Assembly (NCBI GenBank): GCA_029266615.1
Contig: JAQSWN010000141.1
Location: 1-43,307 of the forward strand
Length of the DNA: 43,307 nt
Direction: 5' to 3'
From: Polyangiaceae bacterium
GTDB taxonomy: Bacteria; Myxococcota_A; Polyangia; Polyangiales; Polyangiaceae
The translations under genes were made by a program, and so were the position numbers. The notes under the pieces were generated by a model. The model worked only from the letters and a program-made list of their open reading frames with translations, searched no databases and was not told where the DNA came from. This document shows, one piece after another, positions 1-7,083 of the stretch (positions within the stretch are counted from its first letter, which is position 1; the number at the start of each line of letters is the position of its first letter).

Positions 1-849
1 AGCCAGAACGCACCGTTGAATCAGCCGAACCACACCAAGGTTGCCATCCTCCCCATCCGCAACGCGATTCACGGGCCAGGCGGGTTCGACAACACCGGCG
101 TCCTTCAAGACTGGGAAATTCCCTACATGCAGGGTCAAACCCTCGCCGCGCGCGACGTCCTGCTCGAGCCGTACAGCTACAACCTGACCACCTGGGACGT
201 CGACCTATTGCCGACCGTGGAAACGACGCCGCTTCGCCGCCCCGGCAACTCGGAGAGCGCCCCCGACACGGACCTTTTCCTGACCGAAGCCGGCCTCAGT
301 CACCTCAAGAACACCTACGACCAAATCATCTTCTTTTATTCGAAGTTCAAGCAGGATGGCTCGGAGGTGGCGAACACCCCGTGCTGCTTCTGGGCGTGGG
401 GCCAAGCCATCAGCTTCATGGATCACATGGCCCGCGGCTCTTGGGCGACCGACTACCCGAACTTGTTCCTCCTCCACGAGTCCCTCCACGACTACGAGTC
501 GTACCAAATCGGGCCGCTTCACAAGTACAACGGCATCGACGGCACGCACGGCTCCAGTGCGCACGGCTACCTCTACGGGGAGGACGGCGAGGAAGACTTT
601 CTCAAGTACTACCGCTTCTTCATCCGCGGCCAAGTCGCCGAGCTCAAGAACATGCGCAGCGGCATCACCTGGCCTTCGCCCGCACCGACCAGCGCGGACC
701 TCTTCGTTGGCGTCTTCGACGTGATGCGTCGAGACGTGAACTGGCTCGCACCGGGCTTCGCCGCCGCGAAGAGCAGCTCGCTCGCCGCGAGCGAAGCGCC
801 GAAGAAGGTGGGTTGCGCTTTGCCCGCGCCGCCGCTTCCGAAGCACTGA
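1..849 (+). CDS. HExxH-containing protein, 5' partial
   Basis: The reading frame is open from base 1, so the N-terminus lies outside the window; 282 codons are visible. The C-terminal part contains HESLHDYE (bases 475-498), an HExxH zinc-binding signature preceded by hydrophobic NLFLL. Further histidines follow in LHKYNG and SSAHGY and could supply a third ligand. This suggests a zincin-like metalloprotease or a structurally related domain; I do not recognise the family. The segment before the motif is rich in Trp, Phe and Tyr (CCFWAWGQ), and the last ~35 residues are an Ala/Ser/Pro tail. No membrane segment is visible in this part. A strong hairpin follows 26 bp after the stop, so it is probably the last gene of its transcript. 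Sure: real coding sequence. Unsure: protease activity. Confidence 0.7.
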   Translation, partial: SQNAPLNQPNHTKVAILPIRNAIHGPGGFDNTGVLQDWEIPYMQGQTLAARDVLLEPYSYNLTTWDVDLLPTVETTPLRRPGNSESAPDTDLFLTEAGLSHLKNTYDQIIFFYSKFKQDGSEVANTPCCFWAWGQAISFMDHMARGSWATDYPNLFLLHESLHDYESYQIGPLHKYNGIDGTHGSSAHGYLYGEDGEEDFLKYYRFFIRGQVAELKNMRSGITWPSPAPTSADLFVGVFDVMRRDVNWLAPGFAAAKSSSLAASEAPKKVGCALPAPPLPKH

Positions 850-874
850 GCTAGTCACTAGCACGCGGTAGGAA

Positions 875-908
875 CGGATCCTCCTCGTCTTCGGGCCGGG
901 AGGATCCG
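875..908 (+). terminator. Hairpin terminator after the HExxH gene
   Basis: CGGATCCTCC (875-884) and GGAGGATCCG (899-908) are perfect inverted repeats of 10 bp around a 14-nt loop, 26 bp after the stop codon. The T-tract downstream is weak (CATTTCA), so it may need Rho or act mainly as a 3' stabiliser. The rest of the gap up to 1184 holds no gene I can support. Confidence 0.55.
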
Positions 909-1109
909 CCTCATTTCACCGCCCTCCAGCTGCGGGTGGGCCTCCCGTCGAAGTGCCCCGTGCCGTCAGAGTCCTCTCTATAGAAGATCGGAGCAGGGAG
1001 GCGCTGACGTGGCGGAGCGGACGCCAGGAGCTCGCTTGGGCGTGCCCGTTGCTGGGATCGTACGCATCCTCATCAAGTACCCGCGAAACCTGCCCGGGCG
1101 GCCTGCAAG

Positions 1110-1151
1110 AGCGGACTTTTATGATGAGTTCATTTTTGTGAGCAGTTGACA
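1110..1151 (+). promoter_or_regulatory. AT-rich promoter-like segment before the DUF1592/DUF1552 pair
   Basis: Within an otherwise GC-rich gap, bases 1115-1145 are AT-rich and contain TATGAT (1120-1125), a good -10-like hexamer about 60 bp before the ATG at 1185, and a perfect TTGACA (1146-1151). No properly spaced -35/-10 pair is visible: TTGACA has no clear -10 box 17 bp downstream, and TATGAT has no clear -35. It is the only promoter-like stretch in the gap. Confidence 0.25.
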
Positions 1152-1184
1152 GGGTGCTGCGCCTCCTTCCATGACGTGAACCCC

Positions 1185-2930
1185 ATGGATGGATGGAGGC
1201 GGGCCGGGACGGCGCGTGCGCTCGCGCTCGCGGCGCTCGGGCTAGGCGTCGGTTGCGGCTCGACTGGCACGCCTCCCGGCGCCACCGGAGCAGGTGGGAT
1301 GGGGATCGGCGGGGCAGAAACCACGGGCGGCGCGGGCATGACGGCGGGCAGCGGCGCGGGGGGAGCCGCAGGCAGCTGCGTTCCGTCGACGCCGAACGAG
1401 CAGCGGCTCGTGCGCTTGACCTTCGATCAAGTCGCAAACTCGCTCAAAGCCCTTTTGGGCGAGAGCTCGCTGACGGGCGTCACACTCCCTGGAATTACGG
1501 GCAATGTGAGGCAGCGCAAGTTCCAAGCGTTGTTCAGTGAAGGCGGCTTCATCAATACCGACGTGCTGACCGATACGGTCAACATGACCGAAGGCGCGCT
1601 CGGGAACCTGAAAGACTCGAGTGCCCTGGCGACGCTCTCCGGCTGCGCCGCGCCACTCACGGACGCGTGCGTGCAGCAGTTTCTGCCGTCCTTCGCCGAA
1701 CGCGCGTACCGCCGCCCCTTGTCCGGCACGGATCGGACGGACGTGCTCGACCAGTATACTAGCTACAAAGCTGCTGGCTGGAGCGTAGAGGACGCCCTCC
1801 GCTACACAGTCGAGGCGCTGCTCATCTCTCCGTCTGCGCTCTACCGGACGGAGCTGGGCCAGGTTGCGGGGGCGACGGCCGTGCTTACCCCGTTCGAGAT
1901 TGCTAGCCAGCTCTCGTACTTTTTGCAGAACGCGCCGCCCGACACGACGCTGTTCGAGGCCGCGAAGAGCGCAGCCCTCGCCACGCCCGAGGCGATCGCG
2001 GCGCAGGTCGATCGCCTGCTCGCTTCGCCCGCGACGCTCGAAAACCTCAATCAGCTGATGGCCGCCTACTACGGTTTGGGCGAGCTAGACGCCGCGGTGA
2101 AAGACCCGCTGCTCTTTCCGCAGTTCGTCGGCGGTATCAAAAACAGTATGTACACGGAGACGGACACGTTCCTGCGCAAGACGCTGTGGCAAGGAAAACT
2201 TACCGACGTTTTGACATCGAAGACCACGTACCTCAACAAAACGCTGGCAGATTACTACGGCGTTACCTACCCGGGCCCCGCCGGCAGCGAGACGTTCGAG
2301 CCCTTTCAGTTTCCGGACGAGCAACACCGGGTCGGGATCTTGTCGCAAGGCAGCGTGCTGTCGATGCGCTCGCGCACGGATCGCACGAGCGTGGTTTCGC
2401 GAGGTCTCTACATCAACAGCGGCGTGCTCTGTCAAAGTACTCCGCCATCGCCCCCCGCCGCCGTGCAGGCGCAGGTGGAAGCCCAGCTGCACGATATGAC
2501 CGCTACCGAGCGCCAGAAGGCGGATTTTCGGGGGACGACTGCGCCTTGCAGCGGCTGCCATCTCAACTTCGATCAGTACGGCCTAGCGCTGGAGAGCTTC
2601 GACGCGATTGGGCGCTACCGCGCGAGCTACCCCGACGGCACCGCGATCGATAGCTCGAGCACGCTGCCGCCGAGCGCGGGCGGGCTCATGGTCACAGGTC
2701 TCGGAGACCTGGCTCCAGCCGTGGCCGATAGCGGCGTCTTTACTCGTTGTCTGACCAGCAACTTGCTCAAATACGCGCTCGCGCAGGAGGTCGCGACCCT
2801 GACTGCCAACGACTGCGCCGTGGCTGACGTGACCGCGCAGCTGAATGGCACGGATCAAAGCTTCACGCGTTTGCTACGCACGATTGCTCTCTCCAAAACA
2901 TTGTCCGAGCGAACGGTAGGTGCGCCATGA
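1185..2930 (+). CDS. DUF1592-family lipoprotein (DUF1595/1592/1588/1585 architecture)
   Basis: A 581-aa exported protein. Start ATG at 1185 is preferred to an in-frame TTG at 1146 because it puts a lipoprotein signal (ALALAALGLGVGC) at the N-terminus, followed by a Gly/Ala-rich linker. Recognisable blocks, in order: DUF1587-like RLVRLTFDQV, AERAYRRPLSG (DUF1595) near residue 170, EALLISPSALYR and QLSYFLQ (DUF1592) near 208-245, GILSQGSVLSMRSRTDRTSV (DUF1588) near 383, then CSGCH with LNFDQYGLALESFDAIGRYR near 454, and a DUF1585 C-terminus from about 500. CSGCH is a CxxCH c-type haem signature, known for this family. The stop overlaps the next start as ATGA, so it is co-translated with the DUF1552 protein, its usual partner in myxobacteria and planctomycetes. 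The biochemical role of the pair is not established. Confidence 0.9.
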   Translation: MDGWRRAGTARALALAALGLGVGCGSTGTPPGATGAGGMGIGGAETTGGAGMTAGSGAGGAAGSCVPSTPNEQRLVRLTFDQVANSLKALLGESSLTGVTLPGITGNVRQRKFQALFSEGGFINTDVLTDTVNMTEGALGNLKDSSALATLSGCAAPLTDACVQQFLPSFAERAYRRPLSGTDRTDVLDQYTSYKAAGWSVEDALRYTVEALLISPSALYRTELGQVAGATAVLTPFEIASQLSYFLQNAPPDTTLFEAAKSAALATPEAIAAQVDRLLASPATLENLNQLMAAYYGLGELDAAVKDPLLFPQFVGGIKNSMYTETDTFLRKTLWQGKLTDVLTSKTTYLNKTLADYYGVTYPGPAGSETFEPFQFPDEQHRVGILSQGSVLSMRSRTDRTSVVSRGLYINSGVLCQSTPPSPPAAVQAQVEAQLHDMTATERQKADFRGTTAPCSGCHLNFDQYGLALESFDAIGRYRASYPDGTAIDSSSTLPPSAGGLMVTGLGDLAPAVADSGVFTRCLTSNLLKYALAQEVATLTANDCAVADVTAQLNGTDQSFTRLLRTIALSKTLSERTVGAP

Positions 2931-4459
2931 CTTCGTACAAGCTCTCTCGTCGCCGCTTTCTCGAGGCGACCGGTGCCGCCGTCGGTCTTCACACGCTGCT
3001 CCTCAATGCGGAGGCGCAGGCCCAAGGGACGGCCAGCACGCCGAAGCGGCTGCTGATCACCCATCACCCGGTGGGCACGTGTCGCTACGCGTGGAACCCG
3101 ACCGGATCCGGCAGCACTTACACGACGTCGCGCATCCTCAAGCCGTTCGAAGACGCCATGCTGCGTAGCGACATGATCGTCGTAGACGGCCTGAATATGG
3201 CTTCGATCGGGGGACCCGGAGGTGGCCACGAAAAAGGCACCGTGGTCATGTCCACCGGCACCGCGACTCGCGGTACGCGCACGGGCCAAACCGAGACCGA
3301 CGACCCGATGGCGGCGGGCCCCTCGTTCGACCAAGTGCTGCTCGCGCTCCGCCCAGAGCTGGCCAAGCCGTTCCCGACGCTCTACGCCCTGTGCGACGAC
3401 CGCATCGACTTTCAAGAGATCTCGACGCGCTGCATGAGCTACTCGATGGACACGCGCCCGCAGAGCGCCGTCGGCTGGCAAGGCGGCGGCAGCGCGTTCG
3501 AGCACACGCCACTTCGTCCGACCCTCAAACCGCTGGATCTGTACACGCGGGTCTTCGGTACGATGATCCCGGGGGGCGACGTGGACGCGCTCGTCAAGGC
3601 TCGTGCGGCCAAGAAGAGCGCGCTCGACTTTTCGCTCCGCGAGCTGGCCAAGCTCCGCACCGTCGCGCCGGCCAGCCAGCGCCCGCTGCTCGACGCGCAT
3701 GAAGCGGCGATTCGCGCGCTCGAGCTACAGCTGGACTCTCAAGGTATGGGCTGCGTCGCGCCGATGGCCCCCGCATCCAGTCTGTCCTCCACGCCGGACG
3801 ACGGAAAAGATCACGACAACTATCAAGGCAATCAGCAGGCCTCGAAGGCGGACGACGTCAATCATCAGGCCGTGGGGGAGGCTCACCAAGCCATCATCCG
3901 CACCGCCTTCCAATGCGACCTCACGCGGGTCGGCTTGTTCCAGTTTTCGCCCGGCACCAACCACGTCGCATTTCCGGCCGGCATGCACCCCGGCCAGCCC
4001 AACGCGATCTTGATGCACCATCCGGTGAGCCATCGCATCAGCACGATGGCGCAAATCAGCCAAAGCAACGCGGACGCGGAGTTCCTCGTCAACGTCGAGA
4101 TTTGGTACAACCAGCGCCTCGCCGCGTTTTTGAACACGCTGAAGGTCAAAGACTTGAACGACCCCGCCGGCGGCACGTTGCTAGACAACATGGTCGTGCC
4201 CTACCTCACGGAGGTGAGCGAAACGCTGCACGGCCACAATCCGATGCCGCTCGCCATCTTCGGGGGCAAGAACCTCGGCTTCAAGGGCGGCCAATACCTC
4301 AAGTTCAACAATCGCCCCTACAACGACTACTGGCTCACCATCTTCGCGGCCTTCGGCATCACCAAGGCCGAGCTAGAAGGGCTCACCGTCAATGGCGTCA
4401 AAGGCGCGCCGATGTTGCGCTCGCCCAATCAAGACGTGCTCGCCGGCGTCCGCGCGTAG
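2927..4459 (+). CDS. DUF1552 family protein, Tat-exported
   Basis: A 510-aa protein beginning with a twin-arginine signal: SRRRFLEATGAAVG at residues 7-20, ending near AEAQAQG. The body has the features of DUF1552 proteins: KRLLITHHPVGT at the start of the mature part, a GGPGGGHEKGTVVMSTGT segment, conserved NHVAFPAGMHPG, LLDNMVVPYLTEVSE, and a terminal NRPYNDYWLTIFAAFG block. The Tat signal implies folding in the cytoplasm before export, which fits a cofactor- or metal-binding protein. Start ATG overlaps the upstream stop (ATGA), giving translational coupling and probable stoichiometric production with the DUF1592 lipoprotein. The enzymatic activity is unknown. Nothing looks truncated. Confidence 0.9.
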   Translation: MTSYKLSRRRFLEATGAAVGLHTLLLNAEAQAQGTASTPKRLLITHHPVGTCRYAWNPTGSGSTYTTSRILKPFEDAMLRSDMIVVDGLNMASIGGPGGGHEKGTVVMSTGTATRGTRTGQTETDDPMAAGPSFDQVLLALRPELAKPFPTLYALCDDRIDFQEISTRCMSYSMDTRPQSAVGWQGGGSAFEHTPLRPTLKPLDLYTRVFGTMIPGGDVDALVKARAAKKSALDFSLRELAKLRTVAPASQRPLLDAHEAAIRALELQLDSQGMGCVAPMAPASSLSSTPDDGKDHDNYQGNQQASKADDVNHQAVGEAHQAIIRTAFQCDLTRVGLFQFSPGTNHVAFPAGMHPGQPNAILMHHPVSHRISTMAQISQSNADAEFLVNVEIWYNQRLAAFLNTLKVKDLNDPAGGTLLDNMVVPYLTEVSETLHGHNPMPLAIFGGKNLGFKGGQYLKFNNRPYNDYWLTIFAAFGITKAELEGLTVNGVKGAPMLRSPNQDVLAGVRA

Positions 4460-4602
4460 GGTCAGCTGTTCACGTCGAACGCGCAGCGGGCGTCATTGCC
4501 AATTACTTGGTTCGCAATGCTCCGGTGACGGCCAAAGTCGGCTGCTGGCACACGTTGGCACGACGGTGTCCTGATTTCGCCGCATTTCGTGGCTTCCCAA
4601 CC

Positions 4603-4629
4603 GGCACGGCGCTTGCCTAGTCTGAAGAC
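4603..4629 (+). promoter_or_regulatory. Promoter region of the radical SAM gene: TAnnnT box and sigma-54-like site
   Basis: TAGTCT (4618-4623) lies exactly 6 nt before the ATG at 4630, so a start site 7 nt after the box would fall on the A of ATG (leaderless mRNA). The same segment has GGCAC (4603-4607) and TTGCC (4613-4617) with a GG-N10-GC spacing (4603-4604 to 4615-4616), which is the sigma-54 -24/-12 pattern. No Shine-Dalgarno sequence is visible. Only one of the two readings is likely to be used. Confidence 0.4.
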
Positions 4630-5745
4630 ATGCAGACTTTGGAGCGCACCAAGGTGGGGGCGTTGGCAGTGGAGCTGACGGCGCTCTGCAATCAAAAATG
4701 CGGTTACTGCTACAACGGGTGGCGGGAGGACGCGGGGAAGAGTGTCGGCTCCGCGGATGGGGAACAGCTGCTGCGGCGGCTCGAGCGTTTGTTCGAGGCG
4801 TGGGAAGTCGACCATGTGACGTTGACGGGCGGCGAGCCGCTGCTCCATCCGCGTTTGTTCGACGTCATCGCGCGGTGCGAAGCGGCGAACGTGGGCGTGC
4901 AGATCATTTCCAACGGCGGCATGGTGACGGAGGAGCTCGCGCAGCGGTTGGGCGAAGCGCGGCTTCGATTCGTCCAAGTAACTCTGAACGGCCCGAGCGC
5001 GGAGCTGCATGAGCGGCACGTCGGGGACGGGCACTTCGAAAAGACCCTGCGCGGGGTGCGGTTGCTGCAGCAGGCGCACGTGCCCGTCGTCGGCTGTGTG
5101 GTGGTGACGCGCCTGAATGCGCGCCGAGTAGGCGAGATTTTTGCGTTGTGGCGCTCGCTCGGCATTGCGCACATCGCGTTCAGCCGCTTCAGTCCCGCCG
5201 GCTACGCGGTGGAGCAGGTGGCAGAGCTCTTGCCAGGACGAGAAGATTTGGTGGAGGCGCTGCGCCAAGCCCACGCGTATGCCGAACAAGGCATGACCGT
5301 GAGCTCGACGATGCCAATTCCCCCTTGTGCGGTAGAGGTCGAAGAGTTCCCCAAGATCGGTTTCGGTTTCTGCGCGGTGGGGTCGGGCGGGCAGGAGCTG
5401 GCGCTCTCGCCGAGCGGCCATCTACGGCACTGCACGCTGCACCGCGGGACCCTGTTCGGCGGCCGTGACGTGCTCGACCCGACGCTGGACCTCAGGTCGC
5501 TCCCGACCAGCGACGAAATCTTGGACTACCGGCGTGAGGTGCCGGAAATGTGCCGCGGCTGCGCCCACGAGCACACGTGCGGTGGAGGTTGTGGCGCGGC
5601 CGCCGAGTGGGTGCTCGGACATGCTCGCCGCTTCCCGGACCCGTTCATTGCGCAGTACCTCGACGACGACTTCGCGGCGCGCCTGGCTGCACAGCGAGCC
5701 GCGCCACGGCGCTTGAACGTGCTGCAACCGGAGGAACGACGATGA
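4630..5745 (+). CDS. Radical SAM/SPASM-type peptide maturase
   Basis: A 371-aa enzyme. C20-x3-C24-x2-C27 is the radical SAM [4Fe-4S] motif, followed by TLTGGEPLLHP near residue 67 (SAM-binding GGE). The C-terminal part carries a SPASM-like auxiliary cluster region: C248-x14-G263-x4-C268, then C308-x2-C311-x5-C317-x3-C321, an exact Cx2Cx5Cx3C. The usual seventh cysteine is absent; there is no Cys in the last 50 residues. SPASM radical SAM enzymes typically modify peptides or proteins through substrate-radical chemistry (thioether, C-C or C-O links). The next gene, coupled through ATGA, encodes a protein with five repeated CLS-type motifs and is the obvious substrate. No RRE (leader-binding) domain can be recognised, although the first 15 residues or a partner could serve. 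Confidence 0.92.
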   Translation: MQTLERTKVGALAVELTALCNQKCGYCYNGWREDAGKSVGSADGEQLLRRLERLFEAWEVDHVTLTGGEPLLHPRLFDVIARCEAANVGVQIISNGGMVTEELAQRLGEARLRFVQVTLNGPSAELHERHVGDGHFEKTLRGVRLLQQAHVPVVGCVVVTRLNARRVGEIFALWRSLGIAHIAFSRFSPAGYAVEQVAELLPGREDLVEALRQAHAYAEQGMTVSSTMPIPPCAVEVEEFPKIGFGFCAVGSGGQELALSPSGHLRHCTLHRGTLFGGRDVLDPTLDLRSLPTSDEILDYRREVPEMCRGCAHEHTCGGGCGAAAEWVLGHARRFPDPFIAQYLDDDFAARLAAQRAAPRRLNVLQPEERR

Positions 5746-6233
5746 GCAATTTCGACGATGAGCGTCAACGGGCCCGCGAGGCCATCCTCAAGCGCCGGGC
5801 CAAGCTGGTTGCGGTCGCGGTCGCGGCAGGCGTTGCGGCTCCCGCGTGCGGCGGCAAATCGAGTGATGGCTATTGTCTGTCGTATGCCGGCGGCACGTCG
5901 CCGGTTGGGACGTCCGGCACCGGTGGCAGTCGCGTCTGTCTGAGCCCACCGCTGGGTGGCACGAGCTTCTGCCTGAGCATCGCGGTAGGAGGCAGCACCG
6001 GCGGCACCAATGTTTGTTTGGGCATGCCGTACGCGGGCGAGTCGTTTGGCGGCGTGTCCGGCGCGGGCGGAGCCGGCGCGGGCGGAGCCGCCGAGGGCGG
6101 CGCGAATGAAGGTGGCGCTGCCGAGGGCGGCGCCGGTGCGGGTGGAAATCCCCCTATCTTCTGCTTGTCGCCGCCGTTCGGGGGAACGGCTCCCATTCAG
6201 AGCGACGGCGGCAACGGCGGCGAAGCGGATTAG
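5742..6233 (+). CDS. Candidate RiPP precursor / SPASM substrate with five CLS-GG motifs
   Basis: A 163-aa protein, start ATG overlapping the maturase stop (ATGA). N-terminal part: charged DDERQRAREAILKRR, a hydrophobic run LVAVAVAAGVAAPA, then C36-GG, which resembles a lipoprotein signal (KRR before the core, Ala-Pro-Ala-Cys at the cleavage site). After it come five motifs of pattern [YVF]-C-L-[SG]-x(2,3)-[GA]-G-[TSE]: residues 44-52, 65-74, 76-85, 91-100 and 140-149. The first has one residue fewer; the fourth is divergent (VCLGMPYAGE). All cysteines beyond C36 lie in these motifs. Residues 103-135 are a Gly/Ala/Glu linker (GGA, EGG repeats), a type common in lipoproteins of this genome. Inference: the radical SAM enzyme acts on each Cys or its neighbours. 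I know no named RiPP class with this motif. Confidence 0.8.
   Translation: MSNFDDERQRAREAILKRRAKLVAVAVAAGVAAPACGGKSSDGYCLSYAGGTSPVGTSGTGGSRVCLSPPLGGTSFCLSIAVGGSTGGTNVCLGMPYAGESFGGVSGAGGAGAGGAAEGGANEGGAAEGGAGAGGNPPIFCLSPPFGGTAPIQSDGGNGGEAD
5871..6188 (+). repeat. Five-fold CLS-GG amino-acid repeat within the precursor
   Basis: Motif positions in DNA: 5871-5897, 5934-5963, 5967-5996, 6012-6041 and 6159-6188. Codons differ between copies (Cys TGT, TGT, TGC, TGT, TGC; Leu CTG or TTG; Ser TCG or AGC; Gly-Gly GGCGGC, GGTGGC, GGAGGC, GGGGGA), so conservation is at protein level rather than from a recent DNA duplication. Spacing between motifs is irregular. Confidence 0.85.
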
Positions 6234-6979
6234 TGCGCGTGTAGCCAGGCCGCGTGCGCGGCGCTCTCGCCCGCCACTGCCGCGCGGCGCGTGAGTCGCT
6301 CCACGGCTTGCGCCTCCACCGTGCGCTCGCCGAGCTCCGGCCGCTCACGAGCCACCTCCACGACCGTTGCTTCGTGCGCCGCTTGCCAAGCCGCATGCTC
6401 CAGCGATGGGGCTACCTCCGCCGCGGGGTGCCCGACCCAAATTTCGTCGCCCCAAACGCGACCGTGTAAGTGCAGCGAGCGGATGCAGCCAACGCGTGAC
6501 CGCGCCAGTCCCGGAGCGACGTTGGCGAGCGCCTTCAAGCGGCTTTCTAGGCGGCGGGGAGCCGCGGGCGGGGCGGGCAGTTGCAGAAAGCTCGGCAGCT
6601 CGAGCAGCAGCGCGCAGAACGCCAGCTCCGCGCTCGGCCCAAGACCTCGAAGGTGAGCCAGCGCCCAGGGCGCGTCGACATCGGTCGGGCTCAGCTCGGC
6701 AAGGGAGCGAGCGCCGACTTCCGCGAGGCGTTCGAGACTGTGAAAGAGCTTAGCCAACGGTTGAACGCTCGCGAGCGACTCATGGGTTCGGAATTCACGA
6801 GCGAGGACGCGAGCGTCTTCCCCGAGCGTGCGGAGCCGCACGTCTCCCAAGTAGCGCTCGCACCACCCGACATAGCTCGGGCTCGCCACCGAGGCGGGCA
6901 AAGCCGCGGTCTCGGAAACGTGCGCGAACACGTGAAAAAACAAGTCCGCACCGCGCAGGTCTGCCGCATCGATCAGCAC
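6230..6979 (-). CDS. Unknown protein convergent with the CLS-repeat precursor
   Basis: A 249-aa protein I do not recognise. Start GTG at 6979 is the first possible start, since an in-frame TGA lies 3 codons upstream. It has no signal peptide or membrane segment and is rich in Ala, Leu, Glu and His, so probably a helical cytoplasmic protein. Notable segments: DLFFHVFAHV near the N-terminus, LHLHGRVWGDEIWVGHP followed by EHAAWQAAHEATVVEVARE, and a His-containing C-terminus (HAAWLHAH). Its stop (6230-6232) overlaps the stop of the precursor gene (6231-6233) on the other strand, so the two transcripts converge with no gap. Position makes it a possible accessory protein of the radical SAM locus (leader binding, protease or immunity), but nothing in the sequence shows a function. 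Confidence 0.7.
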   Translation of the reverse strand: MLIDAADLRGADLFFHVFAHVSETAALPASVASPSYVGWCERYLGDVRLRTLGEDARVLAREFRTHESLASVQPLAKLFHSLERLAEVGARSLAELSPTDVDAPWALAHLRGLGPSAELAFCALLLELPSFLQLPAPPAAPRRLESRLKALANVAPGLARSRVGCIRSLHLHGRVWGDEIWVGHPAAEVAPSLEHAAWQAAHEATVVEVARERPELGERTVEAQAVERLTRRAAVAGESAAHAAWLHAH

Positions 6980-7070
6980 GCCGCATCATGCCGCAAAACG
7001 TGGCCCGTATAGGTCGAACTACCTATGACGTAGGAGAGCGCGCGCCTTGTCAGACGCCTCGCTCTCCGCA

Positions 7071-7083
7071 TAACTTACGGGCA
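7071..7083 (+). promoter_or_regulatory. TAnnnT box before the Cys-rich lipoprotein gene
   Basis: TAACTT (7071-7076) is separated by 7 nt from the ATG at 7084; no ribosome-binding site is visible. It fits a leaderless or 1-nt-leader transcript and lies in the short divergent gap shared with the minus-strand gene that starts at 6979. Confidence 0.35.

Noticed and set aside
2855..3700. A 281-codon minus-strand frame opposite the DUF1552 gene
   Set aside because: Shadow frame; Tat signal and DUF1552 blocks are on the plus strand.
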